A stretch of 64,000 bases of DNA from Rugosimonospora acidiphila (GTDB taxonomy: Bacteria > Actinomycetota > Actinomycetes > Mycobacteriales > Micromonosporaceae). Below are positions 25,162 through 34,750 of this stretch, piece by piece; positions within the stretch are counted from its first letter, which is position 1; every line of letters starts with the position of its first letter. Made by a program: the position numbers and the translations under genes. Location of the stretch: NCBI RefSeq assembly GCF_039543385.1, contig NZ_BAABJQ010000006.1:310001-374000 (forward strand). The letters run 5' to 3'. The notes under the pieces were generated by a model. The model did no database searches and had not been told where the DNA came from. It saw nothing but the letters and a program-made list of their open reading frames with translations.

Positions 25162-25191
25162 ATTCACGATCGGCGAGTTCGCCGATTCACG
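25162..25191. promoter_or_regulatory. Operator-like palindrome upstream of the M15-like/asnB operon
   Basis: ATCGGCGA-gt-TCGCCGAT (25169-25186) is a perfect inverted repeat flanked by direct repeats ATTCACG (25162-25168, 25185-25191). It overlaps the upstream side of the predicted -10 of the M15-like gene, a position suited to a repressor. Confidence 0.5.
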
Positions 25192-25216
25192 GCACCATCG
25201 GGTACGAACAGACCAA

Positions 25217-25249
25217 CGAGCCGCGGGCGATGCTGTCGCTCGCGGCTCG
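25217..25249 (-). terminator. Strong hairpin between the usp gene and the M15-like operon
   Basis: A 14-bp stem, CGAGCCGCGGGCGA / TCGCTCGCGGCTCG (one G-T wobble), with a 5-nt loop. It lies about 80 nt past the usp stop and before the promoter of the next operon. Confidence 0.65.
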
Positions 25250-25330
25250 GGTCGAATCAGCCGTTATCGGCGCACTCTGCAGCCCGAGATGGGCCGTTAC
25301 GCTCCCTTTATCACCGGAACGGCGGAGGGG

Positions 25331-25855
25331 TCATGGCCTGTCGAGGGGGCGTTCGCCCTTTGCCTCGTGGTCGGGCTTCGCGTCGTCGCGCACCACGAGT
25401 ACCGGACATGACGCCTTTTGCAGGACATCACGGGATGTACTTCCCAGCAGCCTGCTGCTGATCGCGCCGCGGCTGTGCGCGCCCACCACGACCGCCTGGC
25501 CGTCCAACTCGCGCACCAGCCGGATCAGCGTGTCGGCCACCGTCTTGCGGTCGGTCACCGCCATCGCGTCCGCCTCCAGCCCGGCCTGCCTGGCCAGCTG
25601 CGCACCCCGCTCGGCGGTGCGCCGGGCCGCGTCGTGCATCGCCTCGTCGACCTGGAACGCGTCGCCCGAATCCAGCGGCGCGGCGGGCGCCTCGAACGCG
25701 CGCACCGGCAGCGCCGAGACCTGGAAGCCGATGCCCGCCTCCCATACGGACACCACGAGGGCGTGCCGCTTGGCGAAGATCGCGGCGCCCTCCCGCAGCG
25801 CGTGCTCGGCGGCTGGCGAGCCGTCGAAGGCGTAAATGACCGGACCGGAACGCAT
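25331..25855 (-). CDS. Universal stress protein (UspA family)
   Basis: 174 residues, a single Usp domain: VIYAFDGSPAAEHALREGAA at the start and VVVGAHSRGAISSRLLGSTSRDVLQKASCPVLVVR at the end, the glycine-rich phosphate-binding stretch followed by GSTS. This points to the ATP-binding type, although the classical G-x2-G spacing is altered to GAHSRG. A charged tail (DDAKPDHEAKGERP) follows. It is cytosolic and general-stress related by family. It is transcribed alone, behind helicase hrpA on the same strand. Confidence 0.9.
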   Translation of the reverse strand: MRSGPVIYAFDGSPAAEHALREGAAIFAKRHALVVSVWEAGIGFQVSALPVRAFEAPAAPLDSGDAFQVDEAMHDAARRTAERGAQLARQAGLEADAMAVTDRKTVADTLIRLVRELDGQAVVVGAHSRGAISSRLLGSTSRDVLQKASCPVLVVRDDAKPDHEAKGERPLDRP

Positions 25856-25930
25856 GACTACCTACGTTACGGGACGCACCGCCCAAAGCCGGCGCAACAC
25901 GCAAAGCCCGCGCCCCGCGTGCCGCGCGGG

Positions 25931-28900
25931 TCACGCGGTCAGGTCGTCCAGCGCGCGGAGGACCCGCTTGTCGGAGATCGGGTACGGGGTGCCCAGCGCC
26001 TGCGCGAAGTAGTTGACCCTCAACTCCTCCAGCATCCACCGCACCTGGCGCAGCCCGTCGGGTACCGGGTGGCCGGGCGGCACCTGGGCGAGCAGTTGCC
26101 GGTACTCCCGCTCGAGCTGCTGGACCGAGCCCATCCGCTCCCGGTCCCGGGCCGGGCTGCCCGTCAGCCGGTCCAGCCGGCGCTGGATGCCGGTCAGGTA
26201 CCGCGGCAGGTCGGCCAGGCGCTGCGCGCCGGTCGCCTCGACGAAGCCGGGGAACACCAGCGCGGCCAACTGCTCGCGCAGGTCGGTCAGCGACGCGACC
26301 AGCAGCAGGTTGTTGGTGCCGGCCAGCCGCCGGGACACCTCGTGCGCGGCAGTCAGCACCGGCCCGACCCGCTCCACCACCTCGACCAGCGTCCGGCCCA
26401 GCCCGGCGCGCACCCGCTCGCGCAGCGCCGCGTACCCGTCCGCGTCCCAGGCCGGCCCGCCCGCCTCGGCGATCAGCGCGTCCATGGCCGCGGCGACGCA
26501 GTCGTCCATCAACGCCGTCACGCTGCCGTGCGGGTTGCGGCTCAGCGCGAGCTTGGCCTCGTTGGACAGCCGCCCCTGCAACGCCTTCACCGGCGCCGGA
26601 ACGGTCAGGGTGAGCAGCCGGCGGGTACCCCGCCACATCGCGTAGGCCGCCTCGTCCTCGGTGTCGAACAGCCGTACCGCGACCGAGTCACCCTCGTCCC
26701 GCAGCGCCGGGTACGCCTTGACCGGGTACCCGCCGCGTTGCTGGGCGAAGATCCGGGGCAGCGTACCGATCGTCCAGTCCCGCAGCCCCGTGCGCTCGAT
26801 GTCGCCCGCCGCGTCCGCGAGCGCCGCCTGGATCCGGCCGCGCAGCTGCCGCTTGAGCGCGGCCAGATCCTTGCCCTCGGCGACGGCCTTGCCGTGCTCG
26901 TCGACCACCCGGAAGGTCAGCTTGAGGTGGTCCGGTACCCGGTCGAGCTGCCACGCCTCGCGCGGCACCACCACGCCGGTCAGCCGGTGCAGTTCCCGCT
27001 CCAGTCCGTCCAGCAACGGCTCCACGTAGGGCGTCAACCCGGCCAGTGCGGCGCGGGCGTGGTCCGGCGCGGGGGCGAACTCCCGGCGGATCGGCTTGGG
27101 CAGCCCCCGGATCAGCGCGGTGACCAGCTCCTCGCGCAACCCGGGCACCTGCCAGCCGAACGCGTCCGCACGCACCTGGTTGAGCGCCGCCAGCGGCAGG
27201 TGCGCGGTCACCCCGTCCGCGCCGGAGCCAGGCTCGAACTGGTACGTCAGCGGGATCTCCAGCCCGTCCTGGCGCCAGGCGTCCGGGTAGTCCCGGGGGT
27301 CCACAGTGGACGCCGTTTCGTTGACGAGCATGGATTCCGAGAACGACAGCAGGTTCGGCTGTTCGTGCCGGGCTTTCTTCCACCAGGTGTCGAAGTGCCG
27401 CCCGGAGACCACGTCGGCCGGGATCCGCCGGTCGTAGAACTCGAACAGCGCCTCGTCGTCGACCAGGATGTCGCGGCGCCGGGCCCGGTGCTCCAGGTCC
27501 TCCACGTCCTCGCGCAGCTCCCGGTTCTCGTGGAAGAACCGGTGGTGCGTGTCCCAGTCGCCCTCGACGAGCGCGTGCCGGATGAACAGCTCCCGGGACA
27601 GGGTGGGGTCGACCCGGCCGAAGTTCACCTTGCGACCCACCACGATCGGCAGGCCGTACAGGGTGACCCGCTCGTACGCGAGCACCGCGGCCTGCTTGCG
27701 CTCCCAGTGCGGCTCGCTGTAGTTGCGCCTGACCAGATGCCCGGCGTGCTCCTCTATCCACTGTGGATCGACACGCGCCACCATCCGCGCCCACAGTCGG
27801 GACGTCTCCACCAGTTCGGCCGCCATCACCCAGCGCGGCTGCTTCTTGAACAGCGCCGAACCCGGGAAGATGGCGAACTTCGCGTTGCGCGCGCCCACGT
27901 ACTCGCGCGTCTCCGGGTCCTTCAGGCCCAGATGCGACAGCAGGCCGGGCAGCAGGGACTGGTGGATGCGCACGCTCTCCTCGGGAGCGCTGGACAGCGT
28001 CACACCCATGTCCTTGACCACCTGGCGCAGCTGGCTGTCCAGGTCCTGCCACTCCCGCACCCGCAGGTAGTTCAGGAACTCGGTGCGGCACAGCCGGCGG
28101 AACTGGTTGGACGACCGGTCCTGCTGCTGCTCGCGCAGGTAGTTCCACAGGTTCAGGTATGCCTGGAAGTCCGACTCGGGATCGGCGAAGCGCGCGTGCA
28201 GCTGGTCGGCGGCCTGCCGGTGCTCGACCGGCCGCTCCCTTGGGTCCTGAATGGACAGTGCGGCGGCGATGATCAGGACCTCGCGTACGCAACCGTTGCG
28301 TTCGGCCGCCAGGATCATCCGGCCCAGTCGCGGGTCGATCGGCAATCGCGCCAGCTTGCGCCCGATGCCGGTCAGCCGGCCGTCCGCCAGCGCGCCCAGC
28401 TCCGCCAGCAGTGCCAGCCCATCGGCGATGTTGCGCCGGTCCGGAGGATCGATGAACGGGAAGCCCGCCACGTCTCCCAGCCCGATAGCGGTCGCCTGAA
28501 GGATGACCGAGGCGAGATTGGTGCGCAGAATCTCCGGGTCGGTGAACTCCGGCCGGGACAGGAAGTCCGCCTCGGAGTAGAGCCGGATGCAGATCCCGTC
28601 CGAGGTACGGCCGCACCTGCCCTTGCGCTGGTTGGCCGACGCCTGTGAGATGGGCTCGATGGGCAGCCGCTGCACCTTGGTCCGGTAGCTGTACCGGGAG
28701 ATCCGCGCCGTACCGGGATCGATGACGTACTTGATGCCCGGCACGGTCAGCGAGGTCTCCGCGACGTTCGTCGCCAGTACGATCCGCCGCCCCGTGTGCG
28801 CGCCGAACACCCGGTGCTGCTCGGCCGCCGACAGCCGGGCGTACAGCGGCAGGACCTCGGTCAGCGGCAACTCCCGCCGGCGCAGCGCCTCGGCGGTGTC

Positions 28901-29989
28901 CCGGATCTCCCGCTCGCCGGACAGGAAGACCAGGATGTCGCCGGGGCCCTCGGCGCACAGTTCGTCGACCGCGTCGAGGATCGCCTGGGTCTGGTCCCGG
29001 TCGTCGCGGTCGCCCCGCGCGGCGCCACCGCCTCCGCCGCCACCGGGGCCGCCGGTCCTGGCGCCGCCCCTCGCGGGCGGGCCCGTGCCCGTGCCGGTGT
29101 CGGCGTCGGTCTCGTCGTCGAATTCGTCGGACTCGGGCGAATCGTCGATGATGGGCCGGTAGCGCACCTCGACCGGGAAGGTGCGGCCGGACACCTCGAT
29201 GATCGGCACCTGGCCAGCGCCGGAGCCGCCGCTACCGGGACCGCCGGAGCCGCCACCGGGACCGCCGGAGCCGGAGCCGTCACCGGGACCTGAGCCGCCA
29301 CCGGAGCCGCCAGAGCCGGAGCCGCCAGAGCCGGAGCCGCCGGAGCCGGAGCCGCCGCCGGGGCCCGCCTCCGCCGGCCCGTCCGCCGCGGCGACGACGG
29401 CGGCCTCGCCGCCGAAGTGGCGGGCGAAGCGCTCCGGGTCGATGGTGGCCGAGGTGATGATCACCTTGAGGTCCGGCCGGCGCGGCAGCAGCCGCTTCAG
29501 GTACCCGAGGATGAAGTCAATGTTCAGGCTGCGTTCATGCGCCTCATCGATGATCAAGGTGTCGTACCGGCGCAGCTGCCGGTCCCGCTGGATCTCGGCC
29601 AGCAGGATGCCGTCGGTCATCACCTTCACCAGCGTGTCGTCGCCCACCTTGCCGGTGAACCTGACCTGGTAGCCGATGGCGCCGCCGAGCTGGGTGTCCA
29701 GTTCCTGGGCTATCCGCTCGGCGACGGTGCGGGCGGCCAGCCGCCGGGGCTGGGTGTGCCCGATCATCCCGTTGATCCCCCGGCCCAGCTCAAGGCAGAT
29801 CTTGGGCAGCTGGGTGGTCTTGCCGGAGCCGGTCTCCCCCGCGACGATGACCACCTGGTGGTCCCTGATAGCCGCGAGGATGTCGTCCTTCTTCTGGCTG
29901 ACCGGCAGCGCCTCGGGATAGGTGATCCCGGGTACGGCGGCCCGCCGCCGGTCCAGGCGGGCAGACGGGTCTGTGCGGGGATTGGTCAT
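25931..29989 (-). CDS. hrpA: ATP-dependent DEAH-box RNA helicase HrpA
   Basis: 1,352 residues. RecA-1 has GETGSGKTT (Walker A), DEAH in IIDEAHERSLN and SATIDPERF; RecA-2 has SLTVPGIKYVIDPG and QRKGRCGRTSDG; then winged helix/ratchet/OB domains and the large DUF3418 C-terminus of bacterial HrpA. It unwinds RNA (mRNA processing, rescue of stalled ribosomes in E. coli). A low-complexity Gly/Ser/Pro stretch of roughly 60 residues plus an acidic/Gly-rich stretch interrupts the sequence after the SAT motif, with 15-bp repeats at DNA level. The start at 29989 is preferred; 30061 would add a non-conserved tail and run into the divergent gene region. Confidence 0.93.
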   Translation of the reverse strand: MTNPRTDPSARLDRRRAAVPGITYPEALPVSQKKDDILAAIRDHQVVIVAGETGSGKTTQLPKICLELGRGINGMIGHTQPRRLAARTVAERIAQELDTQLGGAIGYQVRFTGKVGDDTLVKVMTDGILLAEIQRDRQLRRYDTLIIDEAHERSLNIDFILGYLKRLLPRRPDLKVIITSATIDPERFARHFGGEAAVVAAADGPAEAGPGGGSGSGGSGSGGSGSGGSGGGSGPGDGSGSGGPGGGSGGPGSGGSGAGQVPIIEVSGRTFPVEVRYRPIIDDSPESDEFDDETDADTGTGTGPPARGGARTGGPGGGGGGGAARGDRDDRDQTQAILDAVDELCAEGPGDILVFLSGEREIRDTAEALRRRELPLTEVLPLYARLSAAEQHRVFGAHTGRRIVLATNVAETSLTVPGIKYVIDPGTARISRYSYRTKVQRLPIEPISQASANQRKGRCGRTSDGICIRLYSEADFLSRPEFTDPEILRTNLASVILQATAIGLGDVAGFPFIDPPDRRNIADGLALLAELGALADGRLTGIGRKLARLPIDPRLGRMILAAERNGCVREVLIIAAALSIQDPRERPVEHRQAADQLHARFADPESDFQAYLNLWNYLREQQQDRSSNQFRRLCRTEFLNYLRVREWQDLDSQLRQVVKDMGVTLSSAPEESVRIHQSLLPGLLSHLGLKDPETREYVGARNAKFAIFPGSALFKKQPRWVMAAELVETSRLWARMVARVDPQWIEEHAGHLVRRNYSEPHWERKQAAVLAYERVTLYGLPIVVGRKVNFGRVDPTLSRELFIRHALVEGDWDTHHRFFHENRELREDVEDLEHRARRRDILVDDEALFEFYDRRIPADVVSGRHFDTWWKKARHEQPNLLSFSESMLVNETASTVDPRDYPDAWRQDGLEIPLTYQFEPGSGADGVTAHLPLAALNQVRADAFGWQVPGLREELVTALIRGLPKPIRREFAPAPDHARAALAGLTPYVEPLLDGLERELHRLTGVVVPREAWQLDRVPDHLKLTFRVVDEHGKAVAEGKDLAALKRQLRGRIQAALADAAGDIERTGLRDWTIGTLPRIFAQQRGGYPVKAYPALRDEGDSVAVRLFDTEDEAAYAMWRGTRRLLTLTVPAPVKALQGRLSNEAKLALSRNPHGSVTALMDDCVAAAMDALIAEAGGPAWDADGYAALRERVRAGLGRTLVEVVERVGPVLTAAHEVSRRLAGTNNLLLVASLTDLREQLAALVFPGFVEATGAQRLADLPRYLTGIQRRLDRLTGSPARDRERMGSVQQLEREYRQLLAQVPPGHPVPDGLRQVRWMLEELRVNYFAQALGTPYPISDKRVLRALDDLTA
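29307..29351. repeat. 15-bp tandem repeats in the hrpA glycine-rich insertion
   Basis: GCCGCCAGAGCCGGA repeated three times (the third with G for A), inside a longer imperfect array (about 29205-29360) encoding Gly-Ser-rich sequence in hrpA. Confidence 0.8.
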
Positions 29990-30072
29990 AGGCCAGTCAA
30001 GGATAGGCCGCCCGGCCCCCGATCCGGCCAGTGATTTACCTCCACCCGCCCGCTCTGGCATCCTCGACAGGT

Positions 30073-30558
30073 ATGGAGCGCACCGACCTGGCCTGCGTGA
30101 TGGCCCACGGCGACAAAGCCGCCCCGGCGACCGGCCGCACTCTGGTAGCGGTGTTCGCCTCGCCGGTGGCGAAGTACCTGCTGCACTTCGGGGCCGACCT
30201 CGGCCTCCGCACCGTGCTGATCGACCCCACCGGCGACCTGCCCAGCCTGGATAAATCCATTGTGGACGGCGATACCGACGTGGTGGTCACCGACCATGAC
30301 CGGCCGGAACTGGGTGAGATGCTGCGCGACGCGCTCGCGCTGCCGGCCCGCTGGATCGGGGTCATGGGCAGCCCCCGCCACCCCGCGCCGCACCTCCCCG
30401 CGCTGCGCGCGCTCGGCGTCGACGAGGCCGACATCGCCCGGGTGCACCGGCCGATCGGGCTCAACATCGGTTCGCACACGCCGCCGGAGATCGCGATAGC
30501 CACGCTCGCCGGCCTGATCGCCGACCGCAACGGCCGGCCCGGCGGCTTCTACGGCTGA
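30073..30558 (+). CDS. XdhC-type Rossmann-domain protein (XdhC_C only)
   Basis: 161 residues: VAVFASPVAKYLLHFGADLGLRTVLIDP, DVVVTDHDRPELGEMLRDAL, WIGVMGSPRH, and VHRPIGLNIGSHTPPEIAIATLAGLIADRNG form the C-terminal XdhC domain that binds the molybdenum cofactor during maturation of xanthine dehydrogenase-type enzymes. The N-terminal XdhC/CoxI domain and the dehydrogenase genes are absent here, so it is an orphan. It is divergent from hrpA, and a near-perfect terminator follows. Confidence 0.82.
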   Translation: MERTDLACVMAHGDKAAPATGRTLVAVFASPVAKYLLHFGADLGLRTVLIDPTGDLPSLDKSIVDGDTDVVVTDHDRPELGEMLRDALALPARWIGVMGSPRHPAPHLPALRALGVDEADIARVHRPIGLNIGSHTPPEIAIATLAGLIADRNGRPGGFYG

Positions 30559-30581
30559 CCTGCCGTAGCCGACGACAACGC

Positions 30582-30616
30582 GGACCGGCCGGCCCCGCGA
30601 CGGGGCCGGCCGGTCC
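30582..30616. terminator. 16-bp perfect hairpin terminator after the xdhC-like gene
   Basis: GGACCGGCCGGCCCCG (30582-30597), loop CGA, and the exact reverse complement to 30616. A typical GC-only actinobacterial terminator between convergent genes. Confidence 0.85.
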
Positions 30617-30651
30617 GGGCGCCGCGCGCGGGGCCGCCGTGCCGGCGTGGA

Positions 30652-30720
30652 CTCACCTCAGCGGACTCAACCCAACGGGCTCACCTCAGCGGACTCAGCT
30701 CAGCGGGCTCAACTCAGCAG
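30652..30720. repeat. Short direct repeats at the 3' end of the SGNH hydrolase gene
   Basis: CTCACCTCAGCGGACTCA occurs at 30652-30669 and 30680-30697 (28-bp period), followed by a degenerate third unit that overlaps the last codons and stop of the hydrolase gene. Confidence 0.8.
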
Positions 30721-31527
30721 CGCGGCCTTGACCAGCGGCGCGTAGCCCTGTGCCTGCCCCGTCTGGTTCGGGTGGTACGACTCGCCGACCGGGTTGGACA
30801 GGCCGTTGATCCACTCGGTGCCGTCGCAGATGGCGTGGCCGGTGAATGCCGTACGGGGGTCCACGAAGGTAAAGCCGTGCGCGGTCGCCCGGGCCTTGAT
30901 GGTGGTGTCCAGCAGGTCCGCGCCGCCGTTGAGCTCGCTCTGCTCGGTCGGGCTGATCCGGGCCAGCGACTGGCAGTCGGTCACGTTGAACAGCCTCGGG
31001 TAGCCGACCACCGCCACCTTCGCGGCCGGAGCCTTGCTCCGGATGGTGGTGTAGAGCTGGTCCAGCTCGCCCGGCAGGGTGTTCCTGATGAAGGTCTCGG
31101 CGGTGGAGATGTCGCCCTCACAGGTCCACGGCCACGGCAGCGCGCACTGCTCGATGACGCTGGAGAAGCCGGCGTCGTTGCCGCCGACCGACACCGTGAC
31201 GTAGGTCGTGCTCGCGTTCAGGCTGGCGAGCTGACCCTGTACGTCGGCCACCTTGGCGCCGCCGCAGGCGGCGAAGGTGAGCTGCGCGCCGATGCTGGCC
31301 GCATCGAGTACCGGGTACGCGTACTGGGAACGCTGGCAGCTCCCGCTGTCGGAGTAGTAGGAGCGGGTACCGACGCCGGACGAGTACGAGTCGCCGAGGG
31401 CGGTGTAGGTCGCGTTGGCCGCGGTCGCGGGGAGAGCCCCCGCCACCAGCCCAACGGTGGTCACGAGAACGGTCGCGGCGGTCAGCACCGCGGCGCGGCG
31501 GCGCCGGGGCGGAACAGGACTTCGCAT
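30709..31527 (-). CDS. Secreted SGNH/GDSL-type esterase-lipase
   Basis: 272 residues. A signal peptide (RRRR, then AAVLTAATVLVTTVGLVAG and cleavage after ATAA) precedes an SGNH hydrolase: block I ALGDSYSSGVG with the nucleophile Ser, GGND (block III) and DG...SYHPNQTG with the catalytic His. Cysteine pairs (SCQRS, AACGG, QCALPWPWTCEG, DCQS, ICDG) imply disulfides as in the Streptomyces extracellular lipase of this type. It hydrolyses short- to medium-chain esters outside the cell. A TTGAC-N4-GTCAA palindrome lies about 20 bp before the start codon. Confidence 0.93.
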   Translation of the reverse strand: MRSPVPPRRRRAAVLTAATVLVTTVGLVAGALPATAANATYTALGDSYSSGVGTRSYYSDSGSCQRSQYAYPVLDAASIGAQLTFAACGGAKVADVQGQLASLNASTTYVTVSVGGNDAGFSSVIEQCALPWPWTCEGDISTAETFIRNTLPGELDQLYTTIRSKAPAAKVAVVGYPRLFNVTDCQSLARISPTEQSELNGGADLLDTTIKARATAHGFTFVDPRTAFTGHAICDGTEWINGLSNPVGESYHPNQTGQAQGYAPLVKAALLS

Positions 31528-31546
31528 GGGGGCTCCCGCTGGCGTA

Positions 31547-31560
31547 TTGACTCACGTCAA
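31547..31560. promoter_or_regulatory. TTGAC-N4-GTCAA palindrome upstream of the SGNH gene
   Basis: TTGACTCACGTCAA, 5-bp inverted arms, 19-33 nt upstream of the start codon of the secreted esterase, where it could occlude the promoter. The binding protein is unknown. Confidence 0.4.
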
Positions 31561-31646
31561 ACAACCTGATCACTACATGGTGACCGGGGAGGGCATCACG
31601 ATCAATACCTGTGGGTAGCCTGGCGGATAACGCCCGGAAACGCGAA

Positions 31647-31679
31647 ACGGGCCGGGCCCGGCGAAGGGACCCGGCCCGT
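31647..31679 (-). terminator. Terminator of glyS
   Basis: ACGGGCCGGG / CCCGGCCCGT, a 10-bp stem with a 13-nt loop, 18 nt after the glyS stop. Confidence 0.7.
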
Positions 31680-31697
31680 GTCACGGGCGGTGCGCGG

Positions 31698-33077
<1,380 letters not shown>

Positions 33078-33192
33078 GCTTCCTCCAGATGGATGCCGCC
33101 GGCTGGCTGTCGGCGGAGGTCCGCCGGGTGCGGACTATGGAGCTGACGGATACCGCGAGCATACGGTCCAGGTCGGCTCCGGTCGCACCAGA

Positions 33193-34059
33193 TTACCTGG
33201 GTCCGCCGCAGACCTTCAGGCCGCCGCCGCCCTGCCCGTCGGCGACCACGATGTACGTTTCGGTGCCGCTCGACTCCGGGGTCTGCACATTGGTGGGCAC
33301 CTGAAATCTCGAGCCATCGGCCGCCGGCTGGCCGATCGAGAACCGCTCGATCGGCGGCAGCGACTGCTCGTGCTCGGTGAACTGGGCCAGGGTCTGGGAG
33401 CGGCGGCCGGTGCAGAGTTGGTTGTACGCGTCGCGGTAGTTGTGCCGCGCGAGCCCGTCGAGGTAGTCCCGGACCGTCGTGCGGGCCTCGGTCACGGTCG
33501 CCTTGGAGGTGGTCACCACCAGCGCACCGAAGCCGACGAGACCGCCCGCACAGCACAGCAGGAGCACCGCTCCGCCCACGCCCAGGCCGATCCACATCCG
33601 CTTGCGGTCGCGCTCGGTGGGCGGGGCGGCGAACGGCACCCGCACGCCCGGACCGCGCGGCGGGGCCGGTGGCCAGGCCCCCGGGGGGGCGGGCTGCGGG
33701 TATGCCGGCCGGAAGAACTGAGGGTCGGGCGACGGCTGCCCGGACGGCGCCGGCCCGGGCGGCGCCGGATACTGCGGCGCGAACGGCTGCCCCGGCGCCA
33801 TCGGCTGTTCCGCCGCCAACGGCTGCCCCGGGGCCAACGGCTGCCCCGGCGCCATCGGCTGTTGGGCCGCCATCGGCTGCCACGGGGCCGCAGGCTGTTC
33901 CGCGGCCAACGGCGGCGGCGCCACGGGCTGTTCCGCGGCCAACGGCGGCGGCGCCGCGGGCTGTTCCGCGGCCAACGGCGGCGCCGCGGGCGACGGTGGC
34001 TGGAGCGGAGGCGGGGAGAACGGCGCCGGCTGAGGCTGCGACGGCGGCTCCTCGGTCAT
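33193..34059 (-). CDS. Pro/Ala/Gln-rich membrane-anchored protein, function unknown
   Basis: 288 residues. The first half is a disordered cytoplasmic segment built of PPLAAEQPAAP and QPMAPGQPL repeats. After a charged RDRKRM there is one transmembrane helix (MWIGLGVGGAVLLLCCAGGLVGFGALVV), then an extracytoplasmic domain of about 100 residues (VRDYLDGLARHNYRDAYNQLC) resembling the lumazine-binding/NTF2-like tails of secreted actinobacterial proteins. The ATG overlaps the stop of the ABM-domain gene (ATGA, 34056-34059), indicating translational coupling. No function can be assigned. Confidence 0.75.
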   Translation of the reverse strand: MTEEPPSQPQPAPFSPPPLQPPSPAAPPLAAEQPAAPPPLAAEQPVAPPPLAAEQPAAPWQPMAAQQPMAPGQPLAPGQPLAAEQPMAPGQPFAPQYPAPPGPAPSGQPSPDPQFFRPAYPQPAPPGAWPPAPPRGPGVRVPFAAPPTERDRKRMWIGLGVGGAVLLLCCAGGLVGFGALVVTTSKATVTEARTTVRDYLDGLARHNYRDAYNQLCTGRRSQTLAQFTEHEQSLPPIERFSIGQPAADGSRFQVPTNVQTPESSGTETYIVVADGQGGGGLKVCGGPR

Positions 34060-34418
34060 GATCGAGACTCCGGCAGCGGATCGGGTGCCCGATCGCTCGC
34101 CGCGCCCACCGCCGGACCCGCCGGCTGCGCGCTGGTCAGCACCTCGAACGCCGACGGCTCGTCCAGCGACTCCGCCAGCAGCGGGGTGGCCGCCACCTTG
34201 ACCTCGAAGGCGCCCAGCGCCCGCCGGTACGCGCCGACCGACTCCCACTCGGTGACCAGGCTCCACCGGCTCGGGTCGTCGTACGCCCGGCCCAGTTGGC
34301 CACGCAGGTACCCCGGCCGGGCGGCCAGCGCCTCCACCGCCGCCCCTGCCCGTTCGGTGAAGGTCGCCACGGCCTCGTCGTCGTCGGCATCGATGACGAA
34401 GCGGTTGACCACCAGCAC
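34056..34418 (-). CDS. ABM-domain (antibiotic biosynthesis monooxygenase-like) protein
   Basis: 120 residues: VVNRFVIDADDDEAVATFTERAGAAVEALAARPGYLRGQLGRAYDDPSRWSLVTEWES is a ferredoxin-like ABM/dimeric alpha-beta barrel domain. Members are heme-degrading or quinol monooxygenases, or uncharacterised. The C-terminal 30 residues are low complexity. The GTG start follows GGAGGG at good spacing. It is the first gene of a two-gene unit with the Pro/Ala-rich membrane protein. Confidence 0.75.
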   Translation of the reverse strand: MLVVNRFVIDADDDEAVATFTERAGAAVEALAARPGYLRGQLGRAYDDPSRWSLVTEWESVGAYRRALGAFEVKVAATPLLAESLDEPSAFEVLTSAQPAGPAVGAASDRAPDPLPESRS

Positions 34419-34485
34419 GTCGCCCTCCGTTAAAGGTCTAAGGTGCGGTTGAACACGACCGGTCCAGCCTATCGGGGGGACGCGC

Positions 34486-34731
34486 ATGGCTAACCAACGG
34501 TTCGCTCCGGGCCGAGCCAAGGGCACGCAGGCGTTCCTGATCGCGCTGGTCGTTGTCCTGCTGGGGCTGTTCGCCCCGGGCTGGTTCGGCGCCGGCCTGC
34601 TGTTCGCGATCGTGGCCGTCCTGCTGGTCCTGCTGTCCGCCAACTGGCGAACGCAGCGGCCGCCCGTCATCGGAGTCCGGCTCGTGATCATCGCGGTCAT
34701 CGTGATCCTCGCGATTTCGAAGATCTCCTGA
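34486..34731 (+). CDS. Small two/three-helix membrane protein
   Basis: 81 residues: a basic N-terminus (MANQRFAPGRAKG), helix 1 FLIALVVVLLGLFAPGWFGA, helix 2 GLLFAIVAVLLVLLSANW, a short QRPPVI loop and helix 3 LVIIAVIVILAIS. A GGGGGA run lies 5-6 nt before the ATG. It belongs to the widespread small actinobacterial membrane proteins of unknown function. It is followed within 20 nt by the ArsR regulator. Confidence 0.75.
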   Translation: MANQRFAPGRAKGTQAFLIALVVVLLGLFAPGWFGAGLLFAIVAVLLVLLSANWRTQRPPVIGVRLVIIAVIVILAISKIS

Positions 34732-34733
34732 AA

Positions 34734-34744
34734 ACGATTATCGT
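34734..34744. promoter_or_regulatory. Palindrome at the ArsR regulator promoter
   Basis: ACGAT-T-ATCGT, a perfect 11-bp palindrome overlapping a -10-like GATTAT and lying immediately before the GTG/ATG start of the ArsR gene. A likely autoregulatory operator. Confidence 0.5.
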
Positions 34745-34750
34745 GTGAGC

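Noticed and set aside
33078..33192. T-box leader for glyS
   Set aside because: The gap upstream of glyS is only about 115 nt and shows no T-box core (AGGGTGGNACCGCG-type) sequence.
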